Below the pieces are notes generated by a model. That model saw only the letters and a list, made by a program, of their open reading frames with translations. It was not told the DNA's origin and ran no database searches. Positions 6,712-13,493 of a stretch of 13,493 bases of DNA are shown piece by piece. Within the stretch, counting starts at the first letter, position 1. Each line of letters starts with the position of its first letter. Source of the stretch: Betaproteobacteria bacterium (GTDB taxonomy: Bacteria; Pseudomonadota; Gammaproteobacteria; Burkholderiales; SG8-39); NCBI GenBank assembly GCA_029865405.1, contig JAOUGZ010000031.1:1-13493 (forward strand), read 5' to 3'. A program made the translations under genes and the position numbers.

Positions 6712-8035
6712 GCCGGGCGTCGGCGCGGCCTTCGTCGAGAACCGGGTCGCCGAGCGGCGCGCGGCGGAGCGCGCGCTGCAGGCGAGCGAAGCGCACTACC
6801 GCGGCCTGGTCGAGACCTCGAACGACCTGGTGTGGTCGATCGATCTCGAGGGCCGCTGGACCTACCTCAACCCCGAGGCGGTGCGCCGCATCTACGGCGG
6901 GCGCCCCGCGGCGTTCCTCGGGCGCGCGTTTCACGAGCAGGCCGCGCTGCCGCTGCGCGAGCGCGACATCGTCGTGTTCGGCCGCGTGCTGGCCGGCGAG
7001 CCGGTGTTCCGCCACGAGACGCGCCACCTGCGGCGCGATGGCTCCAGCGTCGACCTGTCGTTCAACGCCGTGCCGCTGCGCGACGCGCAGGGCGCCATCG
7101 TCGGCGCCACCGGCACGGCGCGCGACATCAGCGAGGAGCGTCGGGCGGCGGCGGCGCTGCACGAAGGCATCGAGAAGCTGCGGCTGGCGGTCGATGCGGC
7201 GGACCTGAACGTCTGGGAATGGGACGCGGCCAGCGACCGGCTGCAGTGGGGACGCGAGCCGGCGGCCGGCGCGCAGGAGTCGGCGGCGCTGACCCGGGCG
7301 CAGTTCCGGCAGCGCGTGCATCCGGAGGACCTGGAACGCTACGATGCCGCCGGCCTCGCGGCGGCGCGCGGCGAGCCGTACGCGATTGAAGTGCGCCTGG
7401 TCGGGCGCGACGGCGAGATCCACTGGACGGCGCTGCGCGGCAAGATGCTGTTCGACGCCGCAGGCGAGCCGATGCGCCTCATCGGCGTATCGCAGGAGAT
7501 CACGGAGCGAAAGCGCCGCGAGGAGGAAGAGCGCTTCCTCGCCTATCACGACACCCTGACGGGCCTGCCCAACCGCCGGCTGCTCGACGACCGGCTGCGC
7601 CAGGCGCTGCATCTGGCGCAGCGGCGCGACGCGCGGCTTGCCATCCTGCTGGTGGACCTCGACGAATTCAAGCGCGTGAACGACCGTTTCGGGCATCGCG
7701 CCGGCGACGCCGTGCTGCGCGACGTCGCCCAGCGGCTCGGCGCTTGCGTGCGCAAGGCCGACACCCTGGCGCGCCAGGGCGGCGACGAGTTCGTGGTGCT
7801 GATTCCCGACCTGGCGCCGGCGTCCGACGGCCAGGTGGTGGCGGAGAAGATCCTGCGCGCGCTGCAGGCGCCGTTGCGCGCCGAAGGCGAGGACATCCGC
7901 GTGGGCGCCAGCATCGGCATCTCGCTCTATCCGGAGGACGCCGGCGACGGCGAGGCGCTGCTCCGGAACGCCGATGCGGCGATGTATCGCGCCAAGCGCG
8001 CGGGCGGCGACCAGTTCCGCTTTTACGCCCGCTAG
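6692..8035 (+). CDS. PAS-PAS-GGDEF diguanylate cyclase
   Basis: This is a predicted cytoplasmic sensor that makes cyclic di-GMP from two GTP. Numbered from the TTG at 6692 (447 aa), it has a short helical lead-in (12-35), a PAS domain with PAC segment (about 32-150, ending GTARDISEERR), a second PAS/PAC of the PAS_3 type (about 161-275, with HPEDLERY and ending ITERKRREEEE) and a GGDEF domain (283-447). The catalytic GGDEF motif is exact (363-367), and an inhibitory I-site RxxD (R354, D357) lies five residues before it. Synthesis and feedback inhibition by product are therefore both expected. No EAL domain or transmembrane helix is present. No ATG or GTG is well placed for the start. TTG 6692 overlaps the oxidoreductase gene by 20 bp, so translational coupling is likely. 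The signal sensed by the PAS domains cannot be told from sequence. Confidence 0.85.
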   Translation: MSASPPEPGVGAAFVENRVAERRAAERALQASEAHYRGLVETSNDLVWSIDLEGRWTYLNPEAVRRIYGGRPAAFLGRAFHEQAALPLRERDIVVFGRVLAGEPVFRHETRHLRRDGSSVDLSFNAVPLRDAQGAIVGATGTARDISEERRAAAALHEGIEKLRLAVDAADLNVWEWDAASDRLQWGREPAAGAQESAALTRAQFRQRVHPEDLERYDAAGLAAARGEPYAIEVRLVGRDGEIHWTALRGKMLFDAAGEPMRLIGVSQEITERKRREEEERFLAYHDTLTGLPNRRLLDDRLRQALHLAQRRDARLAILLVDLDEFKRVNDRFGHRAGDAVLRDVAQRLGACVRKADTLARQGGDEFVVLIPDLAPASDGQVVAEKILRALQAPLRAEGEDIRVGASIGISLYPEDAGDGEALLRNADAAMYRAKRAGGDQFRFYAR

Positions 8036-8045
8036 CGCGCTGCGG

Positions 8046-8051
8046 TAGAGT
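8046..8051 (+). promoter_or_regulatory. -10-like box before the ABC exporter gene
   Basis: TAGAGT matches four of six -10 positions and is followed by 7 nt and then the ATG at 8059, the same spacing as before the molybdopterin gene. The 23-bp gap (8036-8058) contains no Shine-Dalgarno sequence. This suggests leaderless expression, but no -35 was recognised. Confidence 0.3.
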
Positions 8052-8058
8052 GGCGCGC

Positions 8059-9816
8059 ATGGGCTCGCTCACGCGCCTGGCGCGTTTTCTCGCCCCCTAC
8101 CGTTGGCGCGTCGCGGCAGCGCTCGGGGCGCTCGTGGTGGCGGCGGCCTGCGTGCTGGCGCTGGGTCAGGGCCTGAAATACGTGGTCGACGCCGGTTTCG
8201 GCAGCGGCGATCCGCGCCTTCTTGACCAGGCGCTCGCCGCCGCGGTAGCGGTGGCGGTGACGCTGGCGGTGGCCACGTTCTTTCGCTTCTATCTCATGAT
8301 GACGACCGGCGAGCGCGTGGTCACCGACCTGCGCCGCACGGTGTTCAATCACCTGCTCGCGCTCTCGCCGGGCTTCTACGAAACCGCGCGCACGGGCGAG
8401 CTGGTGTCGCGCCTGGCGAGCGACACGACGGTGGTGCAGCAGGTGATCGGCTACGGCCTGTCGATGTTCGTGCGCAACCTGATCATGATGACCGGGGCGG
8501 CGGCGATGCTGTTCTTCACCAGCTGGAAGCTCGCCGCGCTGGTGCTCGCCGGCGTGCCGGCGACGCTGGTGCCGATCCTGCTCCTCGGCCGGCGCGTGCG
8601 GCGCCTGTCGCGCCGCAGCCAGGACCGCGTCGCGGACGTCTCGGCGCACGTCGACGAGGCGGTGCACGAGGTGCGCACGGTGCAGGCCTACGCGCACGAG
8701 GACGCGGACCGCGCGGCGTTCGCGCACCACGCCGAATCCGCCTATGCCGCGGCCGCCGCGGGCCTCGCGCAGAAGTCCGCCCTGATTGCCGCCGTCATGC
8801 TGATCGCCTTCTGCGCCGTCGGCGTGATCCTCTGGGTGGGCGGTCACGACGTGCTGGCCGGGCGCCTGTCCGCGGGCGAGCTCGCGGCGTTCGTGTTCTA
8901 TGCGGGCGTGGTGGCGACCGGCGCCGGCACCGTTTCCGAGGTGTGGGGCGACCTGCAGCGCGCCGCGGGCGCCACCGAGCGCCTGTTCGAGCTGCTCGAC
9001 GCGCAGCCGGCGATCGCCGCGCCGGCGGCGCCGCGCGCCGCGCCGGCGGCGCCGCGCGAATACGCATTCGACGCAGTCAGCTTCGCCTACGCGGCGCGCC
9101 CGGACGCGCCGGCGCTCGAGCGCTTCAGCTTGCGCATCACCGCCGGCGAGCGCGTTGCCCTCGTGGGCCCTTCCGGCGCCGGCAAGAGCACCGTGCTCGC
9201 GCTGCTGCTCCGGTTCTACGATCCCCAGGCGGGCGCGATCCGCATCGACGGCACGGACGTGCGCGACATGGACCCGCGCGCGCTGCGCGGCCTGATGGCG
9301 GTGGTGCCGCAGGAGCCGGTGATCTTCGCCGCCAGCGCCCTGGACAACGTGCGCTACGGCCGGCCCGGCGCGAGCCGCGCCGAAGTGGAGCGCGCCTGCG
9401 AGCAGGCGTTCGCTGCCGAGTTCATCGCCCGGCTGCCGCGGGGCCTGGACACGCCGCTCGGCGAGCGCGGCGTCATGCTCTCGGGCGGGCAGCGCCAGCG
9501 CCTGTCGATCGCGCGCGCGTTGCTCGCCGACCGGCCGCTCCTGCTGCTCGACGAGGCGACGAGCTCGCTCGACGCCGAGAGCGAGCGCATGGTGCAGCAG
9601 GCGCTCGAGCGCCTGGAGCGCGGCCGCACCACGCTGGTCATCGCGCACCGCCTCGCCACGGTGCAGCACGCCGACCGCATCGTGGTGCTGGATCGCGGCG
9701 CGATCGTGGCGCAGGGCACGCATGCCGAGCTGATGCGCCAGGGCGGGCTGTACGCCAGCCTCGCGCAGCTGCAGTTCCTCGAGGGCGGAGCGGCGAGGGT
9801 CGCGCGCGCCGCATGA
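8059..9816 (+). CDS. ABC exporter half-transporter, MsbA-related (TMD-NBD fusion)
   Basis: This 585-residue protein fuses an N-terminal six-helix exporter domain (about 15-300) to a C-terminal ATPase domain, the layout of MsbA/ABCB-type half-transporters that act as homodimers in the inner membrane. The ATPase motifs are complete: Walker A GPSGAGKST (370-378), Q-loop Gln418, signature LSGGQ (474-478), Walker B LLLLDE with D498 and E499, the SSLD D-loop, and switch His530 in IAHRLAT. The coupling region YETARTGELVSRLASDTTVV is typical of lipid and drug exporters. The substrate is unknown; it resembles the MsbA-related group rather than being clearly the lipid A flippase, and no lpxK neighbour is seen. 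The linker before the ATPase domain carries a 21-bp tandem repeat. The stop overlaps the next gene as ATGA. The ATG 8059 start fits the family N-terminus; upstream in-frame codons lie inside the cyclase gene. Confidence 0.88.
   Translation: MGSLTRLARFLAPYRWRVAAALGALVVAAACVLALGQGLKYVVDAGFGSGDPRLLDQALAAAVAVAVTLAVATFFRFYLMMTTGERVVTDLRRTVFNHLLALSPGFYETARTGELVSRLASDTTVVQQVIGYGLSMFVRNLIMMTGAAAMLFFTSWKLAALVLAGVPATLVPILLLGRRVRRLSRRSQDRVADVSAHVDEAVHEVRTVQAYAHEDADRAAFAHHAESAYAAAAAGLAQKSALIAAVMLIAFCAVGVILWVGGHDVLAGRLSAGELAAFVFYAGVVATGAGTVSEVWGDLQRAAGATERLFELLDAQPAIAAPAAPRAAPAAPREYAFDAVSFAYAARPDAPALERFSLRITAGERVALVGPSGAGKSTVLALLLRFYDPQAGAIRIDGTDVRDMDPRALRGLMAVVPQEPVIFAASALDNVRYGRPGASRAEVERACEQAFAAEFIARLPRGLDTPLGERGVMLSGGQRQRLSIARALLADRPLLLLDEATSSLDAESERMVQQALERLERGRTTLVIAHRLATVQHADRIVVLDRGAIVAQGTHAELMRQGGLYASLAQLQFLEGGAARVARAA
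9019..9058 (+). repeat. in-frame tandem repeat in exporter linker
   Basis: Two identical 19-nt copies (9019-9037 and 9040-9058) lie at a 21-bp period inside the exporter gene. They encode two Ala/Pro/Arg heptads (APAAPRA then APAAPRE) in the flexible linker between the membrane and ATPase domains. The whole-codon period keeps the frame, so slippage would lengthen or shorten the linker by seven residues. Confidence 0.8.
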
Positions 9817-11273
9817 TCAGGTGGGCGCTGCTGCTGGTGCTGGCCAGCGCACCCGCGCACGCCGAGTCGCTGACAGTGGGTTCCAAGCGCTTCACCGAGT
9901 CCTACATCCTCGGTGAGATCCTGGCGCAGTCGGCGCCGCCAGCGGTGCACCGGCCGGGCCTGGGCAATACCGCGATCCTGGTCGAGGCGCTGAAGAACGG
10001 CGCGATCGACGTCTACCCCGAATACACGGGGACCCTCGCGCGCGAGATCCTGAAGAGCGCCGCGCCGCTGACCCTGCCGCAGATCAACGCGCGGCTCGCG
10101 CCCCTCGGCCTCGCCGCCGGGTACCCGCTGGGCTTCAGCAATACGTACGCGCTCGGCATGCGCCGGCGCGACGCCGTGGCGCGCGTTTCGGATCTCGCGC
10201 AGCGCGCGCGCCTGCGCTTCGGTTTCTCGCACGAATTCCTCGGCCGCAGCGACGGCTGGCCGGGGCTCAAGGCCGCCTACGGCCTGCCGCAGGCGCCGGT
10301 AGGGCTGGATCACGGCCTTGCCTACGAGGCACTGGCCGCCGGCGAGCTCGACGTCATCGACCTGTACTCGACGGATGCGAAGATCGCGCGCTACGGCATC
10401 CAGGTTCTCGCCGACGACCGGGGCTACTTCCCGGCCTACGACGCCGTGCTGCTGTACCGCGCGGATGCGCCCGCGCGCTTTGCGCAGGCCTTCGCCGCCT
10501 TCGCGCGGCTCGAAGGGCGAATCGACGCGCACAGCATGGTGCGCATGAACGCGCGCGCCGAACTGGACAAGATACCGTTTGCCGGCGTGGCGCAGGAATT
10601 CCTCGGCGGTGGTCGCGCCGCGCCGCGCACCTTCCTGCACGCGCTGTTCGGCCCGGATTTCTGGCGCCTGACGCGCGAGCACCTGCTGCTCGTGTTCGCT
10701 TCGCTCGCGGCGAGCGTGGCCGCCGGCGTGCCGCTCGGCGTCGCGGCGGCCAGGCGGCCGCGCCTGGCGCAGCTCATCCTCGGCGTCGCGGGCGTGATCC
10801 AGACCATTCCCTCGCTCGCGCTCTTCGCCTTCCTCATCGCGGCGCTCGGCACGATCGGCACGCTGCCGGCGCTGCTGGCGCTGTTCCTCTATGCGCTGCT
10901 GCCGATCGTGCGCAACACGCACGCCGGGCTGATGGGCGTCGGCGCCGGCATGCGCGACGCGGCGCGCGCACTCGGCCTGTCCGCGCAGCAGACCCTGTGG
11001 CTGGTCGAGCTGGCGCTCGCGAGCCCGACGATCCTCGCCGGCGTCAAGACCTCCGCGGTGATCAACGTCGGCACCGCGACCATCGCCGCGTTCATCGGCG
11101 CCGGCGGCTACGGCGAGCGCATCGCCTCCGGGCTCGCGCTGAACGACAGCGTCATGCTGCTCGCGGGGGCGCTCCCGGCGGCGGCGCTGGCCCTTGTCGT
11201 GCAGGGGGTGTTCGAGCTTGCCGAGCGGCGATCCGGCTGGATGCGCCGGGCGGCGGTTCGCGCCGGGGTATGA
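9813..11273 (+). CDS. osmoprotectant-type ABC importer: binding protein fused to permease
   Basis: This 486-residue protein joins an N-terminal substrate-binding domain to a C-terminal permease. A signal peptide (about 1-17, ending APAHA) precedes an OpuAC/YehZ-like domain (about 18-270) carrying VGSKRFTESYILGEIL (22-37), LGNTAILVEALKNGAIDVYP (50-69), EYTGT (70-74) and SHEFLGRSDGWPGL (139-152). The permease (about 285-470) has several hydrophobic helices and an EAA-type loop, DAARALGLSAQQTLWLVELA (382-401), that would dock an ATPase. Family members import glycine betaine, choline or related compounds; the EgtU ergothioneine transporter also combines these two domain types in one chain. The ligand cannot be assigned here. 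No cognate importer ATPase gene is visible on either side, so it must lie elsewhere or be shared. The ATG overlaps the exporter stop (ATGA, 9813-9816), implying translational coupling. The stop TGA lies within the TATGAT box before pntA. Confidence 0.88.
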   Translation: MIRWALLLVLASAPAHAESLTVGSKRFTESYILGEILAQSAPPAVHRPGLGNTAILVEALKNGAIDVYPEYTGTLAREILKSAAPLTLPQINARLAPLGLAAGYPLGFSNTYALGMRRRDAVARVSDLAQRARLRFGFSHEFLGRSDGWPGLKAAYGLPQAPVGLDHGLAYEALAAGELDVIDLYSTDAKIARYGIQVLADDRGYFPAYDAVLLYRADAPARFAQAFAAFARLEGRIDAHSMVRMNARAELDKIPFAGVAQEFLGGGRAAPRTFLHALFGPDFWRLTREHLLLVFASLAASVAAGVPLGVAAARRPRLAQLILGVAGVIQTIPSLALFAFLIAALGTIGTLPALLALFLYALLPIVRNTHAGLMGVGAGMRDAARALGLSAQQTLWLVELALASPTILAGVKTSAVINVGTATIAAFIGAGGYGERIASGLALNDSVMLLAGALPAAALALVVQGVFELAERRSGWMRRAAVRAGV

Positions 11274-11274
11274 T
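11269..11274 (+). promoter_or_regulatory. candidate -10 box of the pntAB promoter
   Basis: TATGAT matches five of six -10 positions and overlaps the stop codon of the preceding gene. Initiation near 11281 would give an mRNA leader of about 90 nt before pntA. No clear -35 hexamer was found 16-18 bp upstream. Confidence 0.4.
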
Positions 11275-11284
11275 TCAAGTCAAA

Positions 11285-11306
11285 TACGTCGCCGCTGGCG
11301 TACGTA
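11285..11306 (+). promoter_or_regulatory. hairpin 1 in the pntA leader
   Basis: TACGTCGCC, a GCT loop and GGCGTACGTA can pair as a nine-base-pair stem with one bulged base. It lies just after the predicted transcription start. It is not followed by a run of T, so it does not look like an intrinsic terminator. Confidence 0.4.
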
Positions 11307-11322
11307 GACTGCGCAACCATGT

Positions 11323-11336
11323 CGGACCGCGGTCCG
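11323..11336. repeat. perfect 14-bp palindrome in the pntA leader
   Basis: CGGACCGCGGTCCG is identical to its reverse complement. It could be a dyad operator bound by a dimeric regulator, or in RNA a five-pair stem with a CGCG loop. It lies 34 bp before the pntA start codon and is flanked by two GCAAC copies (11313-11317 and 11336-11340). Confidence 0.6.
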
Positions 11337-11360
11337 CAACATCCGTTCCAGCGATCCATA

Positions 11361-11366
11361 GGGGAG
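11361..11366 (+). promoter_or_regulatory. Shine-Dalgarno site of pntA
   Basis: GGGGAG lies 4 nt before the ATG at 11371 (6 nt counting back to its central GGA). It is one of only two strong ribosome binding sites seen in the window and supports this pntA start. Confidence 0.75.
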
Positions 11367-11370
11367 TGAG

Positions 11371-12957
11371 ATGTCTCAGCTCATAGGCGTGCCGCGGGAG
11401 ACCGCGGCGGGAGAGAAGCGCGTGGCCACCGTGCCGGAGGTGGTCGAGAAGCTCATCAAGCTCGGCTTCAAGGTGGCGCTGCAGTCCGGCGCGGGCGATG
11501 CCGCGAACTTCACCGACGACGCCTACCGCGCCGCGGGCGCCGAGATCGTCGGCGACGCCGCGCAGTTGTGGGCGCGCGCCGACATCGTGTTCAAGGTGCG
11601 CGGCCCGAGCGCCGAGGAGGTGGCGCTGCTGCGCGCGGGCACCACCCTGGTGAGTTTCATCTGGCCAGCGCAGAACCCCGAGCTGCTGCAGCAGCTCGCG
11701 GCGAGGAAGGCCACCGTGCTGGCGATCGACACGCTGCCGCGCATGCTGAGCCGCGCCCAGAAGATGGACGCGCTGACCTCCATGGCCAGCATCTCCGGCT
11801 ACCGCGCCGTCATCGAGGCCGCCAACGCCTTCGGCCGCTTCTTCAACGGCCAGGTGACCGCCGCCGGAAAGATCCCGCCGGCCAAGGTGTTCATCGCCGG
11901 TGCCGGCGTGGCCGGCCTGGCGGCGATCGGTACCGCCGTTGGCTTGGGCGCCATCGTGCGCGCGAACGACACCCGTGCCGAGGTCGCCGACCAGGTGAAG
12001 TCGATGGGCGGCGAATTCGTGAAGGTCGAATACGAGGAGGAAGGCGCCGGCGGCGGCGGCTACGCCAAGGTGATGAGCGAAGGCTTCCAGCAGGCCCAGC
12101 GCGAGATGTACGCCAAGCAGGCCAGGGAGGCGGACGTCATCATCACCACCGCGCTGATTCCGGGCAAACCGGCGCCGCGGCTGATCACGGCCGAGATGGT
12201 GAAGAGCATGAAACCGGGCAGCGTCATCGTCGACATGGCCGCGGAACAAGGCGGCAACTGCGAACTGACCGAGGCCGGCAAGGCCGTGGTGAAGCACGGC
12301 GTCACGCTCATCGGCTACACGGACCTGCCCAGCCGGCTCGCCAAGCAGTCCTCGACGCTGTACGCGAGCAACCTGTTCCGCCTGACCGAGGAACTGTGCA
12401 AGGCGAAGGACGGCGTCATCAACGTCAACATGGAGGACGACGCCATCCGCGGCCTGACGGTCATCAAGGAGGGCAGCATCACCTGGCCGCCGCCGCCCCT
12501 CAAGCTGCCGGCCCCGCTCGCCGCCAAGACGGCGGCCGCGCCGCCCGCGCCCAAGGCACATGGCCACGGCGCCGGCGCGCCGATGTCCGGCCAGGCGATG
12601 GCGATCCTGATGCTCGTGGCCGCGGGGCTGTTCTGGTTCGTCGGCGCGAATGCGCCGGCGAGCTTCCTCAACCACTTCACGGTCTTCGTGCTCGCCTGCT
12701 TCGTCGGCTACATGGTGGTGTGGAACGTCACGCCGGCGCTGCACACGCCGCTGATGAGCGTCACCAACGCCATCAGCAGCATCATCGCCATCGGCGCGCT
12801 GATCCAGATCGCGCCGCCGCTTGCCGCCGGCACCGTCGGCGACCGGCCCGAGGCCTGGATCCAGTGGCTGGCGGTGATCGGCATCGGCCTCACCGCGATC
12901 AACATGTTCGGCGGCTTCGCCGTGACGCAGCGCATGCTGCAGATGTTCCGCAAGTAG
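11371..12957 (+). CDS. pntA: NAD(P) transhydrogenase subunit alpha
   Basis: This is the alpha subunit of proton-translocating transhydrogenase, which reduces NADP+ with NADH at the expense of the proton gradient. The 528-residue product has the NAD(H)-binding domain I (about 1-376), with [15 protein letters not shown] near the N-terminus, [20 protein letters not shown], a Rossmann GAGVAG (177-182), [15 protein letters not shown] and [15 protein letters not shown] Pro/Ala/His/Lys-rich linker (about 373-404) leads to four predicted membrane helices, including the conserved [20 protein letters not shown] segment and [20 protein letters not shown], and it ends in QRMLQMFRK. This is the undivided E. 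coli-type alpha chain (510 aa), not the split alpha1/alpha2 form. The linker is longer than in E. coli as remembered. Start and order are supported by the GGGGAG site and by pntB following 12 bp later. Confidence 0.95.
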   Translation: MSQLIGVPRETAAGEKRVATVPEVVEKLIKLGFKVALQSGAGDAANFTDDAYRAAGAEIVGDAAQLWARADIVFKVRGPSAEEVALLRAGTTLVSFIWPAQNPELLQQLAARKATVLAIDTLPRMLSRAQKMDALTSMASISGYRAVIEAANAFGRFFNGQVTAAGKIPPAKVFIAGAGVAGLAAIGTAVGLGAIVRANDTRAEVADQVKSMGGEFVKVEYEEEGAGGGGYAKVMSEGFQQAQREMYAKQAREADVIITTALIPGKPAPRLITAEMVKSMKPGSVIVDMAAEQGGNCELTEAGKAVVKHGVTLIGYTDLPSRLAKQSSTLYASNLFRLTEELCKAKDGVINVNMEDDAIRGLTVIKEGSITWPPPPLKLPAPLAAKTAAAPPAPKAHGHGAGAPMSGQAMAILMLVAAGLFWFVGANAPASFLNHFTVFVLACFVGYMVVWNVTPALHTPLMSVTNAISSIIAIGALIQIAPPLAAGTVGDRPEAWIQWLAVIGIGLTAINMFGGFAVTQRMLQMFRK

Positions 12958-12962
12958 GGGAG
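12957..12962 (+). promoter_or_regulatory. Shine-Dalgarno site of pntB
   Basis: GGGGAG begins on the last base of the pntA stop codon and ends 7 nt before the ATG at 12970. It supports that start and independent initiation within a pntAB operon. Confidence 0.75.
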
Positions 12963-12969
12963 ACGCGTC

Positions 12970-13493
12970 ATGTCCGCAACGCTGGCCACGGTCTCCTACA
13001 TCGGAGCGACCATCCTCTTCATCCTCAGCCTCGGCGGGCTCTCGCATCCCGAGACCTCACGGCGCGGCAACCTGTACGGCATCATCGGCATGGCGATCGC
13101 CGTGCTGGCGACGGTGTTCGGGCCGCGCGTCACGCCGGCCGGCTATGCCTGGATCATCGTCGCCATGCTGATCGGCGGCAGCATCGGGCTGTACGCCGCG
13201 CGCGTCGTGAAGATGACGCAGATGCCCGAGCTGGTCGCGCTGATGCACAGCCTCGTGGGACTGGCGGCGATGCTGGTGGGCTTCGCCAACTACATCGATC
13301 CGGCGGCTTCGGCCGATTTCCAGGGCGCGGAAAAGACCATCCACGAGGTGGAGATCTACCTCGGCGTCCTGATCGGCGCCGTGACGTTCTCCGGGTCGGT
13401 GATCGCGTTCGGCAAGCTCTCGGCCAAGATCAGCGGCAAGCCGATGCTCCTCCCCGGGCGCCACTGGCTGAATCTCGCCGGCCTGCTGGTGGT
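12970..13493 (+). CDS. pntB: NAD(P) transhydrogenase subunit beta, 5' part (runs off window)
   Basis: The frame from the ATG at 12970 is open to the window end, giving 174 complete codons of a protein usually about 460 residues long. It carries the NADP(H)-side membrane domain of transhydrogenase. The visible part begins MSATLATVSYIGATILFILS and closely follows E. coli PntB: the SHPETSRRGN loop, GIIGMAIAVLATVFGP, MTQMPELVALMHSLVGLAAM, the HEVEIYLGVLIGAVTFSGSV helix and FGKLSAKISGKPMLLPGRHW. Several hydrophobic helices are complete. The C-terminal NADP-binding Rossmann domain lies beyond the window. It is translated 12 bp after pntA from its own GGGGAG site, as expected for an alpha-beta operon in which both chains assemble in the inner membrane. 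Confidence 0.95.
   Translation, partial: MSATLATVSYIGATILFILSLGGLSHPETSRRGNLYGIIGMAIAVLATVFGPRVTPAGYAWIIVAMLIGGSIGLYAARVVKMTQMPELVALMHSLVGLAAMLVGFANYIDPAASADFQGAEKTIHEVEIYLGVLIGAVTFSGSVIAFGKLSAKISGKPMLLPGRHWLNLAGLLV

Noticed and set aside
8035..8058. GCGCGC copies as a terminator hairpin between the cyclase and exporter genes
   Set aside because: The copies are short self-palindromic GC runs, common in this base composition, with no following T run.
8032..9723. Minus-strand open frame of 563 codons opposite the ABC exporter
   Set aside because: Same low-complexity composition, no motifs, and it covers a gene with every ABC ATPase motif intact on the + strand.
8059..9816. Assignment as lipid A flippase MsbA itself
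   Set aside because: Domain layout fits, but no lpxK or other lipopolysaccharide gene is adjacent and half-transporters of this type have many substrates.
11285..11336. Intrinsic terminator or known riboswitch in the pntA leader
   Set aside because: The stems lack a T tract and the leader is too short and does not match any riboswitch fold I can recognise.
11275..13047. Long minus-strand open frame of 590 codons opposite pntA and pntB
   Set aside because: Composition is His/Arg/Asp/Gly-biased with no recognisable motif, and both + strand genes are well conserved; it is a GC-driven shadow.

Overview
The window is a dense, very GC-rich stretch of bacterial chromosome, judged by eye to be close to 70% GC. 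It has almost no intergenic DNA; the longest gap is the 97-bp leader before pntA. GC content, gene content (hyi with glcDEF, a full-length pntA followed by pntB, a periplasmic-binding-protein/permease fusion, a PAS-PAS-GGDEF protein) and residue-level similarity to remembered E. coli proteins suggest a proteobacterium, most likely a betaproteobacterium. That placement is an inference; there is no rRNA or other marker here. I saw no tRNA, insertion sequence, CRISPR array or phage gene.

Layout. (1) 1-4670 is a glycolate/glyoxylate block: the 3' end of hyi (hydroxypyruvate isomerase), glcD and glcE on the + strand, a small minus-strand gene for a membrane-anchored TPR-like protein, then glcF on the + strand. 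GlcDEF oxidises glycolate to glyoxylate. Hyi acts further on, interconverting tartronate semialdehyde and hydroxypyruvate on the glycerate route. (2) 4681-8035 holds a cytoplasmic molybdopterin oxidoreductase of unknown substrate, overlapped at its end by a PAS-PAS-GGDEF diguanylate cyclase. (3) 8059-11273 holds an MsbA-like ABC exporter half-transporter, coupled by an ATGA overlap to an osmoprotectant-type binding-protein/permease fusion that has no visible ATPase partner. (4) 11274-13493 is a promoter and structured leader, then pntA and the 5' part of pntB, the proton-translocating NAD(P) transhydrogenase that makes NADPH in the inner membrane.

Most genes are recognisable housekeeping or metabolic families; I do not see an evident new multi-gene defence or biosynthetic system. 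The most interesting architecture is the glc locus. The opposite-strand TPR gene sits exactly between glcE and glcF. It shares a CTAG double stop with glcE and a tight divergent start region with glcF, in which two -10-like boxes overlap back to back inside an inverted repeat. This looks like a candidate non-contiguous operon. A second theme is that several genes have a -10-like hexamer 6 to 9 nt before the ATG and no Shine-Dalgarno sequence, suggesting leaderless or nearly leaderless mRNAs. By contrast, pntA and pntB have clear Shine-Dalgarno sequences.
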